Below are positions 11,961 through 21,866 of a stretch of 64,000 nt of DNA, piece by piece. How positions within the stretch are numbered: position 1 is the first letter of the stretch; each line of letters opens with the position of its first letter. Below the pieces are notes generated by a model, which made no database searches, was not told where the DNA came from, and was given only the letters and a program-made list of their open reading frames with translations. The position numbers were made by a program, and so were the translations under genes. Origin of the DNA: Narthecium ossifragum (lineage: Eukaryota; Streptophyta; Magnoliopsida; Dioscoreales; Nartheciaceae); contig OY986969.1 in assembly GCA_963920575.1 (NCBI GenBank), positions 6,334,001 to 6,398,000 on the forward strand, in the 5' to 3' direction.

Positions 11961-13128
11961 TTCTAGATCCCATCCGAACTCGGATCCGAGTACCTGAGAC
12001 CTCGATGGGCTGGCGGCGCATGGATCGCTGAGCGCATGGGAACCCACGGGTGGCGGCGCATGGGAGAGCACGATTGGCATGGAGAAGAGCTGCATGCATT
12101 GCGGCATGCATCGGGGAGCAGGGTTGCATGCATAGGAGAACATTTGGCAGCTCATGCGGGCGGCATGCACAACATGCATGGGTGCGTGTGGGCGGCGCGC
12201 ATGGAAGAACACGCAGGCGGAAGAGAGAGAGTCCGAAGAGAGAGAGAGAGCGAGGGAGGGGGTGGTAGAGAGAGCGAGGTGGGGGCGGAAGAGAGAAAGA
12301 GTCCGAAGAGAGAGAGAGAGCGAGGGAGCGAGGGAGGGGGTGGAAGAGAGAGAGAGTCCGAAGAGAGAGAGTGTCCGAAGAGAGAGAGCGAGGGGGCGGA
12401 AGAGAGAGAGAGTCCGAAGAGAGAGAGATAGTGCGGAAGAGAGAGAGAGTGGGAAGCTAAGTAGGGAATTCCTCCAATAATGAGGGAATTCATAGGATAA
12501 GTAAGGAACTCCTTCAATAAGTAAGGAATTTATATGCTAAGTAGAGAATTCATTGCATAGGGAAGGAATTCATTGACTAAGTAAGAAATTCCTTGCATAA
12601 GTAAGGAATTTCTCTCATGAGTAAGGAATTCATATGACAGTTGTTGTCTCTCTCCACCCGATCTCTCTTTCTCTCTCCACCTGGTCTTCTCTCTTCATCA
12701 TCTTTCTCTCTCCATCCCTCGACCTCTCTCTCTCCACCCATCTTTCTCTCTCCTAGACCTATCTCTCTCCTCGACCTCTCTCTCCCCACCCATCTCTCTC
12801 TCTCCTCTAGCCTCTCTCTCTCCACCCATCTTTCTCTCTCTCTCCACCCATCTTTCTCTCTCCTCAGCCTCTCTCTCCCCTCGACCTCTCTCTCTCCATC
12901 GGCCTCTCTCTCTCCTCGACCTCTTTCTCTCCACCCATTTTTCTCTCTCCTCGACCTATCTCTCTCCTCCGGCCTCTCTCTCTCCTCTACCTATCTCTCT
13001 CCTTCGACCTCTCTCTCTCCTCGACCTCTCTCTCTCCATCGGCCTCTCTCTCTCTCTCCTCGACCTCTCTCTCTCCACCCATCTTTCTCTGTCCTCCAGC
13101 CTCTCTCTCTCCTGCGGCCTCTCTCTCT
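11961..13128 (+). repeat. Left arm of a large inverted repeat
   Basis: From the outside in: a GCATG-rich segment (11961-12230), a GA-rich segment (12230-12460), a segment rich in AAGGAATTC units (12460-12640) and a CT-rich segment (12650-13128). All recur in reverse order and orientation in the right arm. The symmetry centre is near 13128, where CCTGCGGCC...CCCGG meets its complement. Many long open frames here are low-complexity artefacts. The outer end is cut by the LTR fragment at 11960. Confidence 0.8.
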
Positions 13129-13200
13129 CCCGGAGGAGAGAGAGAGGCCGCAGGAGAGAGAGACGGGAGAGAGAGAGGCCGGGGGGAGAGAGAGAGGTCG

Positions 13201-15386
13201 TGTCGCGCCCTGACCCGTGAAAGCCCAACTAGGCCGGGCGACGCGAACCGGAACCTAACAGAATGCGGAAAAATATTGGCGAGGGTTCCCTTTAACTTAT
13301 TGGTCTCCCTAACAATTCATCAAAAATACCCTCAAATTAAAAAGACATAATTAAATTACAAGCCTCAAACCTCATATTACAAAACCCAAGTGAATTTAAT
13401 ATACATATCCTCGGAGAGGGGAAGATCCAAATACAACATTACTCCCGTAGGAGACTATCTAACATAGGTTAAAAGCAGTAAAAGATCACCACCTCTCAGA
13501 CTCCACCTGACGCCGCCGCACCACCGACCGGCTGCCCGGTAGGAGCCACAGAAGAAGAACCGACGCCTGCACCTGCAAAACGCAGACCGGGTAAGAGTGA
13601 GCATAAAGCTCAGTAGGGATCTACACTACGACACACAGAAAGAAGAGGGAAACACAACAGTGTCGCCCTCAAGTAAGACCTGGGTGGATACAGGGGTTCC
13701 ATAACCCCACCGCGTGTCCCTGAGGCCCACGATCATGGTCTTCCAGCCGAGCTGGTCACATGTCAAGTCACACTCAATAGCAGGAAACAACACTGCTGAC
13801 TCACAAGCAGGAACACGACACTGCAGGCGAGAAATGACACCGCTGAGTAGGCAACTCCTCTACTCCAGAGTCAACACAATGGAACACCAGCTACACCTCA
13901 GCATCCGACTCAAGGCCGACACGACCTTTACAATCACCAAGTAACATGTATACCAGTCATCTAAGCCTATCACCAAGTTTGACTGGACACCACAATTAGA
14001 ACCGGGTCCAAACTACCCAACCCCGGTCCTAGGGCTAAATCCAAGCTTTCAGCCTCGGGACGGCGACCCACAGATCGCCCACGCCCTAACCATGCAACTA
14101 ATGCACAACAGAGAAAATGCATGCTATGAACATACACAGATAAGAGAAAATAAGAATGCAACAGTATGTTAAGGATAGCATACAAGTCCAATCGGATCGT
14201 AGCAGCGGTACTACCAACAGTTGCCAGCGGATCCCGGCATTACGACGGTACCACGACCGTCAACTGCGGACTCCGGCAGCCGGGAGCAACCCCGAAAACT
14301 TTGATGAACAGTAAAAATATAATATTATATGTTTCAAACATATAATATTATTTAAATCACCAAATCCTCTACATAGAGGCTAATTGACCCCATCGATCCG
14401 ACGTCCAAACGACGTCGGATTCGCGATCCAACTTAGACTTCAGTAGATCAACATGCCGGGATCAATATATCCAAAATCTGGAAACAGCCAACAGCTAGAT
14501 TAACGGGAAAACACTAATCAAAACCGCTAAATAAACTAACTTACCATTATTTGCTGCAACGCAGCCCTCCAGTAAGAACTTCATAGCAAATCGTAGGAAA
14601 ATCATAAAATTATGAAATAAGTTGGGTCTGAGAGTAGATTCAACGTTCTACCACTCTCATGTTCATCACAACCCAAGAACATGCACGTATCAATCGAAAA
14701 ACTCACCATAAACCGGATGTTCTTCAAGAACAGTAGAAACCGGAAAATTCGAGATTAAACATGCTTAAATCCTACTAAAATCTCAACCAAAGCTTATGAA
14801 ACTTACACCAGAAATTATACTAAGCATGAGGAAGCCAACAACACAAAAAACAATAAGATCTACCGGCTAGATCTAAAGAAAACCCCTAAACTAACTCAGT
14901 AGGTAGAAACCTACCGGAAACGCTAATCCTCGGCTGATTCCCCGCAAACCAATCATCAACAAAGCTCCAAACCACACCATGGATCTTCCTCACGTCGCCA
15001 CGGATCTAACGAGCTTTCAAGCTCCCAAAAAGATGGCCGGAGGAGGGAGAACGGAGGGGAAGAAGAAGACGGTAGCAAATCGGAAAAACAGGGGAAGGTC
15101 GCGGGCTATTTATAGGCTTGAGTCCGATCGATCGCTCCAGGACCGATCGATCGGACTGGGCCAAGTTAAGTCGGTTCACGTTCTTATCTAGACACGTCGG
15201 CCACACTGACCACCGACACAAGGCCGATCGATCCCAAGCCCGCCTAGGGTTCTAGCAAACACGTAAATCAAACATTGGAGCTGTGTGTGCACCACGCGGG
15301 TGTGAAACAAACCAACAAGGCGCAATTTACCAAATTGCCCTTGTGGTCTATAACGAGCCACATGGGTAGAGGGGCAGGTCCTCACA
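13201..15386 (-). mobile_element. Solo LTR, 2,186 bp, minus orientation
   Basis: On the minus strand it starts TGTGAGGACC at 15386 and ends GGGCGCGACA at 13201. It shares the GCAATTTGGTAAATTGC block, a GATCGATC promoter and the terminal GGTTCCGGTTCGCGTCGCCC block with the 2717-4951 copy. Flanks are GGTCG (13196-13200) and AGTCG (15387-15391), a 5-bp duplication with one mismatch. No coding region is present. A perfect 16-bp hairpin lies at 14319-14351. Confidence 0.85.
15107..15153 (-). promoter_or_regulatory. LTR promoter with GATCGATC pair and TATA box
   Basis: On the minus strand two GATCGATC motifs (15145 and 15126 in plus coordinates, 19 bp apart) are followed closely by TATAAATA (15107-15114). 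A third motif lies at 15226. The arrangement repeats that of the LTR at 2717-4951. Confidence 0.65.
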
Positions 15387-15448
15387 AGTCGAGGAGAGAG
15401 AGAGGTCGATGGAGAGAGAAGACCAGGTGGAGAGAGAAAGAGAGATCG

Positions 15449-18400
15449 TGTGAGGACCCGTACCTCCAACCTGGTCCGACCGCGTCGGTCGAGGGTCTGG
15501 TTCGGTTGGGTTGGCTCAGTTGGCCTTGCTTCACGATCCCCTTTGATCGTTGAGGCTTCGGGGGTAATTTGGTAAATTACCCTTGGCGGAGTTGGTTTCA
15601 CACACGCGTTGTGCACACACGGCCATGTGGTGATGTATGTGCTTGATTAGATCATCAGAGGAATCCTAGATCGGAAGATCTTGATTAGATCAAGGTTTGA
15701 GCTCGGGGGATCTGGGTTTGATTGTAAAGATCGAGATCCGAGTAGCTAGGATCAGATTTGGCCGATCGGACGGTCTGGATCCAATATTAACCCATTAGTA
15801 TTTCATCCTCCACTTAAACCCTCGTTAACCCTCATTAGGGCTCGATTGTGCCCGATACGACAGAGAGAGAGAGGGGAGAGCGGCGACGATCGAGGGTTCC
15901 TTCTCTCCGACGGCGGCTACCGCGGCGATCGCGACCCGAGGCAACGACAACCGGTAGAGAGGACGGCGGTGGCTGGGTTTCTCTCAACGACGATCGGCGG
16001 CGACGTGTGAGCAGCAGAGATCTCGAGCTCGGGGGGGGCGACGCACGGCCGGAGAAGAGGAAGGAGAAGGCGAGCTCGACGTCAGAGGTAGGGTTTCTAG
16101 CCTAAACTTGGTTTAGACTCTACTAGCATAGATTAGGCCATAGGATTGCAACGGGGTTGGATTTGTTGTGCTTGCCCTGTTTTCCGGCGACGTGTTGCTC
16201 TGTTTCTTTTTCGGTGATGTTTTAGTACTCTCATATTTTCTGTTCTTGCATAGAGCTGTGGGAGTGATAGATCTTTGGAGCTTTGGTTTTGTTTTCCTCC
16301 TTTTCCCCTGTTTTTCCCGGCGTCTCATTTCCCATTTTCTTCTTTCCGGTGGCTCTTTCCCCTGTTTGTCTGGTGGCTCTTCCCTTATTCTCCGGAGGCT
16401 CGTCCCTCTATTTTCTGGTGAGGAGTGTCTTGGTCTTTGGCTTCTTCGACAGTGTTGCCTAGCCATGCCCTGTGTCCTGGTACGGCCCTCTTCTCTGTTT
16501 CCGGCGATCCCTTCTCCTTCCCCTCCGGTGAATGCCCCTTTCTTCTCTACACGAGGCAGCCTCTGTCGTCCCCATGACCTCTTTCACTCCATCCACCTCT
16601 CCGTGACCTCCAGCTTGCCGGATTCCCTTTGTCAATCCGGGGGTTGCTTGGCCTTGATTCTCCCCTTCCCAGATGAATCCCTTCGGGGAATGGCTTCAAG
16701 CTGCTGCCAGGTCCAATCTCCCCCATGCTAGGTTTGTCTCTTGGCTGCTTCGGTCCGATCTGTATGTTAAGTTCTATAGATATTTGATGTAATGCCAAAG
16801 AGAGTATCGAACTGCTGTTATTCGCTATCATGTTGCTGAGCCTAGTTTCCTGATGCATATAGCTTCCTCCTAGGATGCTCTATCTTAGGACAGATGTTAT
16901 GCCCTATCAAGTTGCCATGCTCAATTATATTGCTATGCTAGACTTCTAAGTATGCTAGGTCATGACCTCTTTCCATACTATGCCATGTTGCCCCTGCTTG
17001 ACAGTTAACTATTGTTGCAAATATGCTTATCTTGATGAGTTGTTGAGCATCTGATTCATGGTCGTCTGCTCTATTTTTTTCCATGGCTACGTGGATTGAT
17101 CTTGAGTTGCTTCCGTGTTGGATTCTTATGTTTAGCTACCTCTAGTTAGTTCTCAATGCATGGTTTTCCGTTATCTTGATGAATCGACTATTGCTGCCAT
17201 GGCCAGTTAGCCCTACTTTCCTTAAGTTTTCGATTCTGATCGTTTGACGAGCGATTGAGTAGAGTTTTGTTATTGATTGCTCAACGAGCCGTTTCATTGA
17301 TTCTTTGCCGTCGAGCGGTATATGAGTTTGGTAGTATCGCAGTATCAGTTGACTAAGTGAGCTGATGATTATTCAAATACTTTATTATGTCTATTTGCTT
17401 TCCAATGCTTATGTTAGTTGAATATTTCAAGTATGCTTATTAATACCATGTAAGCCTAGGGCTGGCGGTGTGTCCGTTTTTATTTATTTTGTGGAGATGC
17501 TTGTATTGTGCGGGCCAGTGGTGCCCTGTTAATTGATTAACTGGGGATGTGCCTATTGTACAATTTCTGTCTGACGACGGTGCATGTCGTCGTAATGTCA
17601 GAATTTGGATTGAAACGTGATAACACTGTAATAGCTTAGTTCTCTTTTATATCTTATATGCTAAATTGGACATACTTGATGAGATGTCATGTAGAGACAC
17701 CTAGGCCTAGTTGTTTGAATAGGCTCATGCATGATGATTGCATTAGAGGCATTCAGGCTAGGTGGTAGGCGATGAATTCGATCGCCGATCCGGGGTTCTC
17801 GGGTAGCCCGGATCTAGCCTTAGGACCGGGGTTTGGGTAGTCGAGGATTAGGACGTGATTGTCATTAATGATTATGTTAGATATCATTTGAGGTTATTGC
17901 TATAGGCGACTATGGATTAAATAATTATATTTGAGGTGTAGAGGTCGTGTCGGTCTCCAAGGCCAAGTGCTAAGTATGGTTGTCGATGCGTTCCCTGACA
18001 TGTGTGTCCCCGCGAGTGATGGTATGACTGGGCAGGGTGGTACCTGGACAGGAGCCCGCAGTCTTTGTTTCCTCTCGTTTGTTCTTAGGTAAGGGTGATC
18101 CCGCATGGTACCGTTCCCCTGTTGGTGCTTAGGGTGATCTTGGTAACATGTTCAAGAAAGAGGTTCATGACGGGAGCCCTTGGGACTTCGACGGGGTTAT
18201 GGGACCCCTTGGCATACCTTAGGTTTAGGCGGAGAACGACGCAGTTGCAGTTTTCCTCCCTTTCTGTGCGACGTAGAGTAGAACCCTACTGGGCATTGTT
18301 GCTCACCCTACCTGGGCTGCATCGGCGATGCAGGTCGATGCAGTTCCTTCTTTCAGGTGTTCCTTTAGAAGATGGCGCGGTATTTCGAGGAGATCGAGGA

Positions 18401-18794
18401 CTTGGAGCGTTGAGGAGTTCGTCAACAGATAATTTTTCAGCTTTAATTCGTGATGTACAAATTGATGTATAAATCGATGTATAACATGATGTATTCGAGG
18501 ACATGATTGTATGATCTTTAATTTAATTGTATTGGAGAAATGTTGTAACGTTCTTAAATGTAGATATTTGATGAATGTATTGATTGATCATTTTGTCCTA
18601 GTTGTAAAATTATCAAATGTACAGGTTTCCTGTGTTATAATTATAAAGGGGATTCTGTCAAAATTTTTATGAATTTGAGGATTAAATTGTTTAAATTAAT
18701 AGCAGTTATATACTTGTGCGTCAATTGATGATGTAAACAGGTTTAGGTGGTTCACGCCTCGATCTGGATGGGTTTTCTGGGTCGGGGCGTGACA
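15449..18794 (+). mobile_element. Long solo LTR, about 3.35 kb
   Basis: It starts TGTGAGGACCCG at 15449 and ends GGGTCGGGGCGTGACA at 18794. Flanks are GATCG (15444-15448) and AATCG (18795-18799), a 5-bp duplication with one mismatch. It shares the first 150 bp and the GATCCGGGG block near 17787 with the other copies, but it has no GATCGATC array. The GC-rich stretch 15840-16740 has open frames but no recognisable domain. A compact non-autonomous element rather than a solo LTR is possible, but no internal paired LTRs were seen. Confidence 0.75.
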
Positions 18795-18809
18795 AATCGG
18801 GTGGAGAGA

Positions 18810-18995
18810 GACAACAACTGTCATATGAATTCCTTACTCATGGGAGGAATTCCTTACTTATGCGAGGAATTCCTTAGTCAATGAATTCCTTACCTATGCA
18901 AGGAATTCCTTACTTAGCATATAAATTCTTTACTTATTGGAGGAATTCCTTACTTATCCTATGAATTCCCTAATTATTGGAGGAATTCCCTACTT
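18810..18995. repeat. Degenerate GGAATTCCTTACTTA tandem repeat
   Basis: Units of about 22-28 bp built on the palindrome AAGGAATTCCTT alternate with TTACTTATG-like spacers. The inverted counterpart lies at about 12455-12640. A stray unit recurs near 20360-20400. Confidence 0.8.
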
Positions 18996-19413
18996 AGCTT
19001 CCCACACTCTCTCTTCCGCACCCTCTCTCTCTCTTCCCCCCCTCCCTCGTTCCCTCGCTCTCTCTCTTCGGACACTCTCTCTTCGGACTCTCTCTTTCTT
19101 CCGCCCCCCCTCCCTCGCTCTCTCTCTCTTCCGACTCTCTCTCTTCCGCCCCCTCGCTCCCTTGCTCTCTCTCTCTCTTCCGCCCTTCACCTCGCTCTCT
19201 CTTCCACCCCCTCCCTTGCTCTCTCTCTCTCTCTTCGGACTCTCTCTCTCTCTTTCCGCCTGCATGTTCTTCCATGCGCGTCGCCCGCGCGCACCCATGC
19301 ATGTTGTGCATGCCGCCTGCATGAGCTGCCAAATGTTCTCCTATGCATGCAGCCATGCTCCCCGATGCATGCCGCCATGCATGCAGCTCTTCTCCATGCC
19401 AACCGTGCTCTCC

Positions 19414-19502
19414 CATGCGCCGCCACCCGCAGGTTCCCATGCGCACCACCCGCGGGTTCCCATGCGCGCCGCCCATGGGTTCCCATGCGCGCCGCCCGCG
19501 CG
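19414..19502. repeat. 23-bp GC-rich tandem repeat, about 3.5 units
   Basis: The unit is close to CGCRCCRCCCGCGGGTTCCCATG. The corresponding part of the left inverted-repeat arm (about 12030-12065) has about one unit, so the arms differ in copy number here. Confidence 0.75.
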
Positions 19503-19590
19503 CTCAGCGATCCATGCGCCGCCAGCCCAGCGGGGTCTCGGGTACTCGGATCCGAGTTCGAATGGGACCTGGAAGGTGGAAGACGGAGAG

Positions 19591-20163
19591 TTGAGAGGGT
19601 CGGCGCCGAATTCCAATGGGGGTTGGAACTTGGGGTTGCGGTCCGGCGTGGACGCGGTCGTCAGGCGGAGTGGAGTCGCCGAGGACGCTCCTGGCGGCGA
19701 GGACGTACTCGTGCGAGGTATAGTTACGCTGCAACCAAAACCTCCAAATCCACCGCCAGGAGGAGAGGAGGAGTCGGAGCCGGAAGGGAGGAGGCCAGGC
19801 GAGGTCGGAGAGAGAGAGATCCATTGGAGGCCGGGCAAGGTCGAGGGTGGACGGGGCGAGGGACGGGGCAACGTCGAGGGTGGCCGGGGCGAGGGAGCGG
19901 GTGGACGGGGCGAGGGAGGCCTCGTGACTCTTTGACGCTCACCATCTGTGCTTTCTCGTTGTAAGCAGCGAGGCGCGAGGGGCGGGGCGTAGGGGTCATT
20001 GTAGGTGGGGCGGGGGCGCCAGGCGAGGTGTCGGAGGAAGAGGGAGGAGAGAGAAACAGAGGGAGGAGAGAAAGGGAGAGGGGGGAAAGGGAGAAAAGGA
20101 GAGTGGGAGAAACATAGGAGGAGAGAGTGGGGGGGGGGGGGAGAGGTCGGGGAGAGAGGGCAT

Positions 20164-20206
<43 letters not shown>

Positions 20207-20715
20207 CAGGAGGAGAGAGAGAACCTCGACACTCTGTTTTTTGTTCTACATGTGAATGGTATCTCCTAAGTAATAACTAATAACCAAGGATTTCTTGAAA
20301 TTGACAAGGATTTCTCACTTATGAAAGAATAAAATTGACAGACCTATGTCAGGTGGCATTAAGAAATTCCTCGCATAAGTAAGGAATTTTCTCCTTTCTA
20401 TCTCTCATATTTGTGTCAGGTGGCATTAAATGATGAGAGAGAGTTGACAAGGGGTAATTTGATCCCGAATTTATGAATTTGACATGTTTTGTAAAGAAAC
20501 ACAAAAGTGTCCATCGATTGACAAATTAAAAGACAAGTGGATTTAAAAAGAAAACAATACCAGTATTCATGTGTTTGGTATTGTTTACGTGAAATTTATG
20601 CGTTTGGATTATACTATAGTCAAGTAAAAGAGTCCATGATGACGTGGCGGTGGAAAATGAGCTAAGGCAGTGAATGGAGATTGTTGTTGTTGTAAAAGAT
20701 GTTTTTGGTTTTTCC
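19591..20715. other. GC-rich, then GA-rich, then AT-rich sequence without a gene
   Basis: 19591-19950 is GC-rich with proline/glycine-rich open frames on both strands and may be a captured gene fragment, but no domain is recognisable. 20030-20215 is a GA microsatellite region including (GA)n at about 20167-20203. 20270-20700 is AT-rich and has no clear feature. Confidence 0.5.
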
Positions 20716-21306
20716 TGGCAATTCGGGTCATGACCCGCGAACCCGACCCGAAATAAACGGGTTTGGGTTTGGTGTTATCGGGTTCGGGTAAACGGGTCGA
20801 CCCGTTTACGACCCGCGAATAAATGGGTCGGGTCAGGTCGACCCGCGGATTATGCGGGTCAACCCGTTTAACCCGTTTAATTTTAATGCATTTAGGACTA
20901 ATTACAAATTATCAACATATGTCACTTAAACTTTTAGGACTAATTTGAATGTCATCTCATCTCATCAAGAAAAATTAAAAGTTATAAGTTTATTATTTAG
21001 GTTGGATGATTTGGATGTAATTGAAACAAGTTGTAATTTTACTGCTTACTAATTTTATTAATTAGTTGATAATTTTGTGCTTAATTGTTATTAAACGGGT
21101 CAGATTGTTGTTAAACGGGTCGACCCGACCCGACCCGTTTATCGACCCGTTTAATAAACGGGTTAAACGGGTCGGGTTGACCCGTTTATAGATGGGTCGG
21201 GTTCGGATTGATAAACCTTACCCATTTATTAAACGAGTCGGGTTCGGGTTTGACCTTTGAATCAAGATATCAGTGTCGACCCGACCGAACCCGAATTGCC
21301 ACCCCT
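20716..21306. mobile_element. ACCCG-rich hAT-like MITE, about 590 bp
   Basis: The left end is TGGCAATTCGGGT and the right end is CCCGAATTGCCACCCCT, an inverted terminal repeat. Flanks are GTTTTTCC (20708-20715) and ATTTTTCC (21307-21314), an 8-bp duplication with one mismatch. Both subterminal regions are packed with direct and inverted ACCCG/CGGGT. The AT-rich centre is noncoding. A GGGGTGGCAA-type end is common in plant hAT elements. Confidence 0.65.
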
Positions 21307-21866
21307 ATTTTTCCCTGTATAAGTTGCTTTTAATGAAGCGTTTTTATGTAGAAAAGGCCCAAAGCTCAAATTTCCTCCTCTTTATTGATCTAAAGGAGCT
21401 CTTCTTTTCATCTAAATGAAGTGAATCCACCTTCAATTAAACATAGACTAAAATTCCTGCTGCTGTGACAGAGATAGTGATAGTGATAGAGATAGAGATA
21501 GAGATAGAGAGGAAGCAGCGGATTAAGGGAGACAGGGGGACGCAAATGTGACCAAATACCTAATCCATCAAAACAACTCCTTTTTCCATCAAATTCAATC
21601 ATTTACAGATCAAAATTCTTGCTAGGGGTAACCAAACTTGCAATATGATCACCAGCAACAACAAACAAGGAGATTTGATCTTAAACCAAAAGGTTACAAA
21701 GTATCCGTTGCTTGCAGAACGCGACCTTCTTCATTGGCTTTCTGCAAAAGAAAACATATACAGCTGCAGGAGATGCTCTGCAAGGTGGAGAAAGCTACCA
21801 GCCTATCTCAAGACCCCGTCTGGACTTGATCCACGGCTCAGAATTTCAATAGCACAACCGGACCTA
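21307..21866. other. 3' flank and probable 3' UTR of the WD40 gene
   Basis: No gene is seen. A short GATAGA microsatellite lies at about 21475-21510. The part nearest 21866 is downstream of the WD40 stop codon on the minus strand and is likely 3' UTR. Confidence 0.5.

Larger units (their letters stand above)
13129..19590 (-). repeat. Right arm of the inverted repeat, split by two LTRs
   Basis: The arm is made of 13129-13200, 15387-15448 and 18795 to about 19590; the rest is two inserted LTRs. The complement of 18795-19590 matches 11985-12660 over the GCATG-rich part, the GA tract and the GGAATTC segment, with roughly 90 percent identity judged by eye. The CT-rich centre is shorter here than in the left arm. 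Before the LTR insertions the two arms would have formed a hairpin of about 1 kb. Confidence 0.75.

Noticed and set aside
12220..12460. Regularly spaced GA-rich repeats that could suggest a CRISPR-like array
   Set aside because: There are no unique spacers, the units are microsatellite-like, and the genome is a plant's.
12036..13228. Many long open frames rich in Arg-Glu-Ser or Leu-Ser-Pro on both strands
   Set aside because: They are translations of GA/CT simple sequence in the inverted-repeat arms, with no domain and equal length on several frames.
16168..16731. 187-codon hydrophobic plus-strand frame in the long LTR
   Set aside because: The residues reflect T-rich and CT-rich sequence; the frame is not present in the other LTR copies and has no known domain.
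18937..19999. A 332-codon plus-strand frame and overlapping frames of 160-205 codons
   Set aside because: Low-complexity, GC- or CT-driven frames inside the inverted repeat; the left arm does not conserve them.
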